7,239 nt of DNA from NCBI GenBank assembly GCA_002317305.1, contig DCIZ01000136.1:1-7239 (forward strand). The letters are read 5' to 3'. Positions within the stretch are counted from its first letter, which is position 1, and each line of letters starts with the position of its first letter. A program made the position numbers and the translations under genes. Below are positions 1 through 5,863 of this stretch, one piece after another. Below the pieces are notes generated by a model. The model made no database searches, was not told the origin of the DNA, and worked only from the letters and a program-made list of their open reading frames with translations. The stretch is from Campylobacter sp. UBA1713. Its GTDB lineage: Bacteria > Campylobacterota > Campylobacteria > Campylobacterales > Campylobacteraceae.

Positions 1-34
1 CAAACTGGTTTTTAGAGATGCCCTCTAAAAACAT
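1..34 (-). CDS. Possible start of a further minus-strand gene, cut by the window edge
   Basis: An ATG at 34-32 lies 18 nt after the pheA stop and opens a frame to the window edge, reading MFLEGISKNQF. The spacing would suit continuation of the pheA operon. The preceding sequence (AATAGAG) is only a weak ribosome binding site. Eleven residues are too few to recognise a family, and the same bases form a hairpin, so this may be non-coding. In C. jejuni, as I recall it, pheA is followed by hisC, but these residues do not look like a HisC N-terminus to me. Confidence 0.2.
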   Translation of the reverse strand, partial: MFLEGISKNQF

Positions 35-38
35 CTCT
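8..38. repeat. Two overlapping, mutually exclusive hairpins after pheA
   Basis: Positions 8-17 (GTTTTTAGAG) and 23-32 (CTCTAAAAAC) form a perfect 10-bp stem with a 5-nt loop. Positions 14-20 (AGAGATG) and 32-38 (CATCTCT) form a second 7-bp stem using part of the same bases. On the plus strand the second stem is followed by ATTTTGT, a poor U-tract; on the minus strand neither stem is followed by a run of T. It could be a weak terminator at the pheA operon end, or an attenuating structure before a next gene. Function is not established. Confidence 0.4.
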
Positions 39-52
39 ATTTTGTCAGGCTT

Positions 53-1120
53 TTACTCCATGCCCACGTAACTTCCTAGCCACGAAATTTCGCACCCACA
101 CTCGCTAGCTTTTTTTATGACCTCACGCACTTTTTCCTCGTCTATGTGCCCTTCGAAGTCTATGTAAAAAACCACGTGAAAGTCTCTTTGTTTAACAGGA
201 CGGCTCTCTAACTTTGTCAAATTTATCCCCGCATCTTTAAACATCATTAGCAAATTTGTCAAACTCCCACTCTCATGCGAAGTCTTTGCGAGGATGCTAC
301 TTTTGCAGCCAGCGCTCACGCCGTTTTTAAAGTCGCTCAAAACAAAAAAGCGCGTTCTGTTTGCGCTGTTGTCCTCGATGCACTCAAACATAAGAGGCAC
401 GCGGTTTAAATTTGCGGCGATCTTCGGGCAGATAGCACCGCTAAATTTGTCGCCCAAAGCCTTAAAAGCAGCCTCTGCTGTAGACTTTGTAGGTATAAAT
501 TCAGCATCAAGCAAGCCATGGCTTTCTAAAAAATTTCGGCACTGGTTGTAAGCTTGCGGGTGCGAGTAAATTCGCTCTATGTCGCCTGCGTTTTGCGAAA
601 GGCTGGCAAAGCTGTGGTGAATGTCAGCGTAAATTTCAGCGACTATCTTGACGTTTTCAAATTTAGCTAGGCAGTCAAGTGTAGCACCCACCGCACCTTC
701 GGTGTTGTTTTCTACGGGCACTACGCCAAATTTTGCCTCTTTGTTTGCCACCTCTTTAAAAACCGCCTCGACTGAATTTAGTGGCTGGTAGCTACTCATC
801 GCACCAAAACGACTCTGTGCTGCTTGGTGCGTGTGCGTGCCCACAGGACCCAAAAACGCCACTTTTTCAGGCTTTTCAAGATTCCTACTAACCGCAAAAA
901 CCTCCATGAAAATGGCTTCTATAGCCTCTTTGTTTAGCGTGCTTGCCTTGCTAGAAAGGCGCTCAATGATGGCACGCTCGCGCTCTGGTCTATAAACTGG
1001 CGTCTTGCTGCCTGCTTTTAACACGCCTATCTGTTTAACAAAACCCATGCGTTTTTCTAAAAGCGATAAAATTTCATCGTCTATCGTGTCGATGCTGTTT
1101 CGCAAATTTGTCAGTTCCAT
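53..1120 (-). CDS. pheA: Bifunctional chorismate mutase / prephenate dehydratase (P-protein)
   Basis: This cytoplasmic enzyme converts chorismate to prephenate and then to phenylpyruvate, the committed branch of phenylalanine synthesis. Its 355 residues are a normal length. Residues 1-85 are an AroQ-type chorismate mutase with R7, R24, K35 and the YRPERE segment at 43-48. Residues about 86-262 are prephenate dehydratase, beginning VAFLGPVGT, with ENNTEGAV at 137-144, SHPQA at 186-190 and the catalytic T256-R257-F258. Residues about 273-355 are an ACT domain with the phenylalanine-binding ESRP at 305-308; the usual GALV motif reads GSLT at 285-288. In the family, phenylalanine binding at ACT gives feedback inhibition, and that is inferred here. 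The ATG is preceded by AAGGAG (1133-1128, 7-nt gap), which lies inside the last codons of the HAD gene; the two genes are 2 nt apart. The stop is TAA. Confidence 0.97.
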   Translation of the reverse strand: MELTNLRNSIDTIDDEILSLLEKRMGFVKQIGVLKAGSKTPVYRPERERAIIERLSSKASTLNKEAIEAIFMEVFAVSRNLEKPEKVAFLGPVGTHTHQAAQSRFGAMSSYQPLNSVEAVFKEVANKEAKFGVVPVENNTEGAVGATLDCLAKFENVKIVAEIYADIHHSFASLSQNAGDIERIYSHPQAYNQCRNFLESHGLLDAEFIPTKSTAEAAFKALGDKFSGAICPKIAANLNRVPLMFECIEDNSANRTRFFVLSDFKNGVSAGCKSSILAKTSHESGSLTNLLMMFKDAGINLTKLESRPVKQRDFHVVFYIDFEGHIDEEKVREVIKKASECGCEISWLGSYVGME

Positions 1121-1122
1121 CT

Positions 1123-1890
1123 CTAATCTCCTTGCAAAATTTTATCCATCACATCGGCTATCTCGCCAAACGCCTCATACTCAAAGCCTAGCTCTTTTTT
1201 GTTTGCCAAATTTGCCTTTTCGCCCAAAATGAGCGCGCTAGAAAAGCCTATGCCATTTGCTGCTACCAAGTCAGCCGTGCTGTCGCTAATGACACAAACG
1301 TCTTTTATCTTTGCGTTTTCGTTTTGCTCGCACAAAAGCTTAAAAGCCTCGTAAAAAAAGGTCTTTGACGGCTTGCCGACTACTTCTGCCTTTTCGCCTG
1401 TCGCCTCTTCTAGCATCTTACAAATGGCACTCACGCCGGGGTAAATTCGCCCATTTTTCTCAAAAGTCTTGCTCCCTTGCATGGCAAAAATTTGCGCTTT
1501 GTTTTGTAGCACTATCTCCAAAATAGCAGAAAATTCGCTAAATTTAAAACTATCTGAATTTGTAACCAAAACACGCTTTGCTGTTTGCAAATTTTGTTTA
1601 AAACCTAGCTTTTCTAAACTCTCTACAAATTCGCTACCGCCAAAGATGGCTACCTCTTGCGGCGTTACTAGCTTTTGCAAGACAAAAAGCGGGTCTATGA
1701 AATTTGCCTCGCTCACTTCCAGCCCCTTTTGACGAAGCTCACTCACGCACAAAGCCGAGCTCTTTTTGGCGTTTTGGCTCATCAAAACATATGGAATTTT
1801 TTTGGCGTTCAAAACCTCAACAAATTCACGCGCCCCGTTTAAAAGCGCACCTTCGTCAAGCAAAACGCCCGATATATTTACCAAAAACAT
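1123..1890 (-). CDS. HAD-IIA-like hydrolase family protein lacking motif I aspartates, probable pseudoenzyme
   Basis: The 255-residue protein has the layout of NagD/LHPP-like HAD phosphatases. Motif I, normally DxDG, reads N5-I-S7-G8 (FLVNISGVLL), so both the nucleophile and the acid/base aspartate are absent. Motif II is present as LMSQN (36-40). The motif III lysine is K173 in VGKPSKTFF, and the motif IV acids are D203 and D207 in ISDSTADL. The substrate is unknown, and loss of the nucleophile argues against ordinary phosphatase activity. The start chosen is the ATG at 1890: it has AGGAG at a 5-nt gap, whereas the GTG at 1896 directly abuts that AGGAG and leaves no room for a binding site. 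The gene sits between hslV (8 nt away) and pheA (2 nt away). In C. jejuni, as I recall, a HAD gene (Cj0315) also precedes pheA, so this pairing is probably old. Confidence 0.85.
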   Translation of the reverse strand: MFLVNISGVLLDEGALLNGAREFVEVLNAKKIPYVLMSQNAKKSSALCVSELRQKGLEVSEANFIDPLFVLQKLVTPQEVAIFGGSEFVESLEKLGFKQNLQTAKRVLVTNSDSFKFSEFSAILEIVLQNKAQIFAMQGSKTFEKNGRIYPGVSAICKMLEEATGEKAEVVGKPSKTFFYEAFKLLCEQNENAKIKDVCVISDSTADLVAANGIGFSSALILGEKANLANKKELGFEYEAFGEIADVMDKILQGD

Positions 1891-1895
1891 CGCCA

Positions 1896-1900
1896 CTCCT
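1896..1900 (-). promoter_or_regulatory. Shine-Dalgarno that fixes the HAD protein start
   Basis: AGGAG on the minus strand overlaps the hslV TAG stop (1901-1899) and lies 5 nt before the ATG at 1890. It excludes the GTG two codons upstream as a likely start. Its overlap with the stop suggests translational coupling to hslV. Confidence 0.75.
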
Positions 1901-2432
1901 ACTCAAGCACAAAGCTCTTTATGTTTAAATTTGTGTAGATGCAAATTTCGCCCGCTATCTTTAAGCTCTCTTTTACCAGCTCCTCTTCACCTAGCGTGCT
2001 AAATTTTTTCAGCGCTCTTGCCGCACTTAAAGCGTAGTTGCCGCCACTTCCTATGGCAGCTAACTCGCCATCTTCTGGCTCTACCACGTCGCCCGTGCCA
2101 CTAAGCAAAAAAATGTGCTCGCGGTTAAGAACTAGCATCATCGCCTCTAGCTTGCGAAGGTATTTGTCCTTTCGCCACTCTTTGCTAAACTCCACTGCCG
2201 CTTTTAGCAAGTCGCCCTTTACGCCCTCTAAAATTCGCTCAAACATGTCAAAAAGCATGAAAGCATCAGCAGTGCTGCCCGCAAAGCCGGCTAAAATTTT
2301 GCCACCAAAAAGCTTGCGAATTTTGGTAGCGTTGCCTTTTAAGATGGTGCTACCAAACGTTACTTGCCCATCTCCACCTATGACTGCTGCGTTTTTGCCT
2401 CTGTATGCTAAAATGGTTGTCGCTTCAAACAT
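1899..2432 (-). CDS. hslV: HslV (ClpQ) proteolytic subunit of the HslUV protease
   Basis: HslV is the threonine peptidase core of the cytoplasmic HslUV protease, which degrades proteins unfolded by the AAA+ ATPase HslU. Its 177 residues are full length. The start [10 protein letters not shown] aligns with the family N-terminus so that T5 would be the catalytic N-terminal threonine after removal of four residues; this processing is inferred. Typical blocks follow: GGDGQVTFG (18-26), the lysine-rich [63 protein letters not shown], and the C-terminal GEICIYTN. The start has GAGG at 2442-2439 with a 6-nt gap, overlapping the rplI TGA stop. HslU normally follows HslV directly, as in C. jejuni; here a HAD gene does. 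HslV alone is essentially inactive in studied species, so hslU should exist elsewhere in the genome. Confidence 0.97.
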   Translation of the reverse strand: MFEATTILAYRGKNAAVIGGDGQVTFGSTILKGNATKIRKLFGGKILAGFAGSTADAFMLFDMFERILEGVKGDLLKAAVEFSKEWRKDKYLRKLEAMMLVLNREHIFLLSGTGDVVEPEDGELAAIGSGGNYALSAARALKKFSTLGEEELVKESLKIAGEICIYTNLNIKSFVLE

Positions 2433-2440
2433 CTCTTACC

Positions 2441-2884
2441 TCACTCGCCTAAAACTTTTAGTTCAAATTTTGCACTCATCCCGCCGCCCAGTTTTAGCGT
2501 AATGTCATGCACGCCCGTTGTCTTTATGGCGTTGTATTCTAGCGACTTTTTGTCCACCTCAAAGCCCTTTTGCTCTTTTAACGCCAAAGCTATCTCGTCT
2601 TTTGTAACCGAGCCAAAAAGTAGCCCATTTGCGCCCACTTTTACGTTTAGACAAATTTGGACTTTTTCTAGCTCCTCTTTTAGTTTAAGGTCTTGTGCGT
2701 GGTTATACTCTTTTAGCTCAGCCTCGCGTCTCTTTGCTGCGTCGTATTGTTTCAAAACAGCATCTGTGGCTGCTTTTGCAAAACCTTTGCCTATCAAAAA
2801 GTTGTTTCCATAGCCATCTTTTACCTCTTTTACCTCGCCCGCTTTGCCTAAACCTTTTACATCTTTGAGTAGTAAAACTTTCAT
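2441..2884 (-). CDS. rplI: Large ribosomal subunit protein bL9
   Basis: bL9 binds 23S rRNA near the L1 stalk of the 50S subunit. At 147 residues it has the usual length. The N-terminal RNA-binding lobe carries the family signature, [20 protein letters not shown], at residues 12-31. A charged, helical linker rich in K and E follows at about 42-75. The C-terminal lobe contains LFGSVT and ends [18 protein letters not shown]. The start is the ATG at 2884, preceded by AAAGGA (2896-2891, 6-nt gap). A longer frame back to an ATG at 2923 is rejected: that ATG overlaps the promoter -10 and would add 13 residues absent from the family. This is the first gene of the rplI-hslV-HAD-pheA unit and would be expected to be expressed in proportion to growth. 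Confidence 0.97.
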   Translation of the reverse strand: MKVLLLKDVKGLGKAGEVKEVKDGYGNNFLIGKGFAKAATDAVLKQYDAAKRREAELKEYNHAQDLKLKEELEKVQICLNVKVGANGLLFGSVTKDEIALALKEQKGFEVDKKSLEYNAIKTTGVHDITLKLGGGMSAKFELKVLGE

Positions 2885-2913
2885 TTTTCGTCCTTTTTTA
2901 AATTTATTGCTAC

Positions 2914-2922
2914 ATTTTAGCA
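2914..2922 (-). promoter_or_regulatory. Extended -10 promoter of the rplI-hslV-HAD-pheA unit
   Basis: Read on the minus strand the sequence is TGCTAAAAT: a TG-n extension plus the -10 hexamer TAAAAT at 2919-2914. Transcription should begin near 2907, leaving a leader of about 23 nt that includes the AAAGGA ribosome binding site. Upstream DNA is A/T-tract rich, as is usual for Campylobacter sigma-70 promoters, which lack a firm -35. No other convincing promoter is seen within the four-gene unit. Confidence 0.65.
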
Positions 2923-2941
2923 TATTTTTTCAAAATTTGTG

Positions 2942-2947
2942 TATAAT
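2942..2947 (+). promoter_or_regulatory. -10 element of the ribB promoter
   Basis: A perfect TATAAT stands after TTTGTG and a T-rich tract, matching the Campylobacter sigma-70 pattern. Transcription should start near 2954, about 24 nt before the ribB ATG. That leader is too short for an FMN riboswitch, so no riboswitch control is predicted. A ribosome binding site AAGGA lies at 2967-2971, 6 nt before the ATG. Confidence 0.7.
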
Positions 2948-2977
2948 TTAGTAAAAATTTGATTTTAAGGACAAAAC

Positions 2978-3985
2978 ATGCACGAAAGAGTAGTAAAAGC
3001 CATCGAGGACATTAGAAGCGGAAAAATGGTCGTCATGACAGACGACGAAAGCAGAGAGAACGAAGGCGACATCGTCTTTGCCGCATCTTTTTGCACGACA
3101 GAAAAGGTAAATTTTGTCATCACTCACGCAAAAGGCATCCTTTGCACGCCACTCACAAAAGAGCTCGCACGCAAATTTGCCCTAGCGCCCATGATAGACT
3201 CAAACACGAGCAACCACGAAACTGCCTTTACTGTCAGCATAGATGCAAAAGAGGCAGCCACAGGCGTAAGTGCCGTTGAAAGAGACATGACCATAAAAAA
3301 ACTAGTCGACTACAACACACTTCCGTCTGACTTTGTTAGACCCGGACACATCTTTCCGCTCATCGCAAAAAGCGGTGGCGTTTTGGAGCGAACCGGACAC
3401 ACAGAAGGTAGCATCGACCTTTGTAGGCTAGCGGGCGTTGCGCCTGTTGCTGTCATTTGCGAGATAGTAAAAGAGAACGGCGAAATGGCACGAAAAGCGG
3501 ACTTAGAGGCGTTTTGTGAGCGGTTTGGACTAAACATGGTGAGTGTGAGCGACATCATTCGTTACAGACTAGAAAACGAAAAACTCATTCGCATCGAGTC
3601 AAGAAACAACGCGCTTTTTTGTGGCAAAAAGTGCACAAAATTCGAGATAAGCGACCACACGGGCGTTGTCCACAACGTCTTTAAATTTGGCGAATTTAGC
3701 TCAAAATGCACGGTAAAATTTGCCAAATTTACAAATGTTTTGGAGCTTTTAACAAACGAGCGTTTTGAGGAATTTCTAGCTGACATCTCTACACTTGAAC
3801 GAGATGGCGGAATGCTAGTTTGCATTAGCGGTGGCAAATTTGAAGAGATAGAGGTAAAAAACTACGGCATCGGCGTGCAAATTTTGCGTGAATTTGGCGT
3901 AACGGAGGCAAAACTTCTTAGCAAATCTACACGGGATTTTGTAGCTATAGAAGCCTTTGGGGTAAAGCTAACAAGGTCGAAGTAA
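2978..3985 (+). CDS. ribB: 3,4-dihydroxy-2-butanone 4-phosphate synthase with degenerate GTP cyclohydrolase II-like C-terminus
   Basis: The enzyme converts ribulose 5-phosphate to formate and 3,4-dihydroxy-2-butanone 4-phosphate, the four-carbon precursor of riboflavin. Residues 1 to about 200 are a complete RibB domain: acidic metal/substrate loop DDESRENEGD at 22-31, RPGHIFPL at 121-128 and HTEGSIDLCRLAG at 141-153. Residues about 201-335 are related to GTP cyclohydrolase II; for example YGIGVQILREFGV (296-308) matches its late region. However, the C-x10-C-x-C zinc cluster is absent, with cysteines only at 215, 219, 244 and 282, so this half should not hydrolyse GTP. Similar hybrids, called RibBX in some bacteria, are known, and epsilonproteobacteria commonly have this form plus a separate ribA. 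The length of 335 residues fits that class. It is transcribed divergently from rplI. Confidence 0.93.
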   Translation: MHERVVKAIEDIRSGKMVVMTDDESRENEGDIVFAASFCTTEKVNFVITHAKGILCTPLTKELARKFALAPMIDSNTSNHETAFTVSIDAKEAATGVSAVERDMTIKKLVDYNTLPSDFVRPGHIFPLIAKSGGVLERTGHTEGSIDLCRLAGVAPVAVICEIVKENGEMARKADLEAFCERFGLNMVSVSDIIRYRLENEKLIRIESRNNALFCGKKCTKFEISDHTGVVHNVFKFGEFSSKCTVKFAKFTNVLELLTNERFEEFLADISTLERDGGMLVCISGGKFEEIEVKNYGIGVQILREFGVTEAKLLSKSTRDFVAIEAFGVKLTRSK

Positions 3986-4010
3986 AATTTTGATGTAACG
4001 AATCAAAAAT

Positions 4011-4027
4011 CGCAACCGCAGGTTACG
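4011..4027 (+). repeat. Small hairpin between ribB and ciaB
   Basis: CGCAACC (4011-4017) pairs with GGTTACG (4021-4027) around a 3-nt loop, with one C-A mismatch. It is followed by AATTTGACTC, not a clean T-run, so terminator function is doubtful. It lies 25 nt after the ribB stop. An imperfect direct repeat flanks it (GTAACGAAT at 3995-4003 and GTTACGAAT at 4022-4030). No convincing ciaB promoter was found in the 108-nt gap, so ciaB may be transcribed partly from ribB or from a weak promoter not recognised here. Confidence 0.3.
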
Positions 4028-4093
4028 AATTTGACTCTTACTTTTTAAACTGCTTCGCCTAAATTTTTAACAACAAAACAAAAAAGGAAAAAA

Positions 4094-5863
4094 ATGAAAA
4101 CAGCAGATGAAATTTACAAAAAAAGACGAGACGAGCTAAATTCACTCTACTCAAATTTAGACGCACCAGAGCTAGCAGAGCTACTAAAACTTTGCCAGCT
4201 TCCACCAGAAAAAGCCAGCAAAATAGCCGTTTGCAAAAGGCTAGTCGACTTAAAAGAAGAAGGGCTGGTCGCCGAGTGGAAAAAGTGCGAATTTAGCGAA
4301 GAGAAAATTCGCGCGCTAAAAGCTTTGTGCTACGAATTTGTGCAAAACTACCACGAAAACCGCCACGCCCAGCTTTTAGCCAAACTCTCACCCGTGTTAG
4401 ACAAATTTGAAAACGCGCTTTTGCAAAGCATTCACGAAGTGGGCGTTTTTTTAAGCCAAACGCAAAAAGAGTGGCAGAGAAAAGTCATAGACCAAAACAG
4501 CGCGTGGTTTGAGGCAAATTTTGCCACACTTAGCGAAGCTACTAGCTACATAGACGCCCAAAAACTCTACCAAAAAAACCCAGACGGCACAAAGTGTGAC
4601 AGATGTTACGGCGTTCTAGTAAATGGCGAAAACGGCGAAAAACGTCTCTTGCCTTACGCCAGTGTCTTTGACTTTGACGTGCTAGAAAAGGCGTTTGACA
4701 AAGCCATCTTAAATTTGTCTAGCCACGCAAAAACGCCCGCACAAAAGAGCTACGTGGCGTATTTTGAAGCGTTAAAAGCGGCGTTTTTGGAGCGCGAAAA
4801 TGAGCACGTGGTGGCACGCTGGCAAGAGGCAGAGAGGGCGTGGATGCAAACGCGTGGTCGCATTCAAGTAGGTCATCCGCTAGAATACTACGAAGATGCT
4901 TTTACGCACGCTGTGGCTTTGGAGTGGGACGCAAGGCTAAACGACACAGAGAGCATCGACGAGGCGAGTTTTAAAAGTTCAGTTGAGCGTGCTTTTACGC
5001 AAATTTGCCAAAGAATCGGCGGTGTAAGCGAAGAGCTAAAAAACGCGGTCAAAGCAAATTTACAAAAAACACAACTATACATCTGCAACCCACTTCTCTT
5101 TTACGGCGCGGAATTTTGCGGACTTTTTAGCGCACAAGTGGTCCCAAATGACGAATTTGTAAGCAGCGAGTGTGGCAAAAAGATCTTTGCGTTTGTCGAT
5201 TTTGTCTACAAAAATGCCCTTTCGCGCCCAAAGATGCGTCTAACGAGCGAAGTTTTTGAGGCAAATTTTCGCGACTTTTGCGAAGAGGTTTTACACGACG
5301 AAAAGCTTTGGAAAAAGACCTACGAAGTTAGCACCATAGGGCACGAATTTGGGCACATTTTGTTTGTGGGAAGTCAAACAGAGAGGCTGATGAACAAAAG
5401 CGGCGAGTTTAAATTTATAGAAGAGTTCAAAGCCACCACAGGCGGACTGGTGAATTTTTTCCTAGACGAAAACGCACAAAACGAAAAGCTAAAAAGAGCC
5501 GTTTTAGCCGAGCTAGTCAAGCGAAGTGTGGGGCTAGTGGCGTGGCAAAAGGTAAATGAGACGCGGGCTTACTACTGCGAAGGCTTAATCCACCTTACAC
5601 TTCTTTACAAAGCAGGCGTGATAGATTTTGACAGATACGCGGTAAAAGTAAATTTGAGTCGTTACGAAAATTTCAAAACGCTTTGTGTAGAAACCTACGA
5701 AAAGCTAGCCACCCACTACGCACGTTGCGCTGACGCGAGTGAATTTTTGCGTGAGTTTGCTGCGTTTGACGGCGAAATTTACCTGCCCACAAACGCAAAC
5801 GTGCGCGCTTTTGTAGAGGCGTATTACACGCGTTACACACAGATAGCAAACGAGACACTCTAA
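4094..5863 (+). CDS. ciaB: CiaB family protein, putative zinc metallopeptidase
   Basis: This is a homologue of Campylobacter invasion antigen B, reported in C. jejuni as exported through the flagellar apparatus and needed for efficient host cell invasion; that role has been debated. It has 589 residues against about 610 in C. jejuni, with no signal peptide or membrane segment. The N-terminal 150 residues are mostly charged helix. A CxxC pair is at C168/C171. Residues 260-268 read GHPLEYYED. H417-E-F-G-H421 is an HExxH zinc motif, and E443/E444 in EEFKATTGG could supply the third ligand. That order resembles M49-type and other gluzincin peptidases, a relation I infer from motifs only. The start has AAGGA at 4084-4088 with a 5-nt gap. 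The stop overlaps the next ATG. CiaB-like genes also occur in non-invasive epsilonproteobacteria, which favours a housekeeping peptidase role. Confidence 0.88.
   Translation: MKTADEIYKKRRDELNSLYSNLDAPELAELLKLCQLPPEKASKIAVCKRLVDLKEEGLVAEWKKCEFSEEKIRALKALCYEFVQNYHENRHAQLLAKLSPVLDKFENALLQSIHEVGVFLSQTQKEWQRKVIDQNSAWFEANFATLSEATSYIDAQKLYQKNPDGTKCDRCYGVLVNGENGEKRLLPYASVFDFDVLEKAFDKAILNLSSHAKTPAQKSYVAYFEALKAAFLERENEHVVARWQEAERAWMQTRGRIQVGHPLEYYEDAFTHAVALEWDARLNDTESIDEASFKSSVERAFTQICQRIGGVSEELKNAVKANLQKTQLYICNPLLFYGAEFCGLFSAQVVPNDEFVSSECGKKIFAFVDFVYKNALSRPKMRLTSEVFEANFRDFCEEVLHDEKLWKKTYEVSTIGHEFGHILFVGSQTERLMNKSGEFKFIEEFKATTGGLVNFFLDENAQNEKLKRAVLAELVKRSVGLVAWQKVNETRAYYCEGLIHLTLLYKAGVIDFDRYAVKVNLSRYENFKTLCVETYEKLATHYARCADASEFLREFAAFDGEIYLPTNANVRAFVEAYYTRYTQIANETL

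Noticed and set aside
1891..1896. GTG start two codons earlier for the HAD protein
   Set aside because: It directly abuts the only AGGAG, leaving no Shine-Dalgarno spacing; the ATG at 1890 has a 5-nt gap.
2038..2813. Long plus-strand open frames (154 and 103 codons) opposite hslV and rplI
   Set aside because: They run antisense through strongly conserved proteins, have Ser/Phe/Lys-rich translations typical of shadow frames, and lack ribosome binding sites.
2885..2923. Longer rplI start at 2923 (13 extra residues)
   Set aside because: That ATG overlaps the extended -10 of the rplI promoter and lacks a ribosome binding site; the ATG at 2884 has AAAGGA and begins with the conserved [11 protein letters not shown].
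2948..2977. FMN riboswitch before ribB
   Set aside because: The predicted leader is only about 24 nt with no RFN-like structure.
3578..3985. Active GTP cyclohydrolase II in the RibB C-terminal half
   Set aside because: The zinc-binding C-x10-C-x-C cluster is missing, so activity is not supported.
4011..4050. Intrinsic terminator after ribB
   Set aside because: The stem has a mismatch in only 7 bp and the following bases are not a T-run.
4031..4065. ciaB promoter from TTGACT (4031) and TAAATT (4060)
   Set aside because: The spacing of 23 nt is too long and the -10 match is poor.
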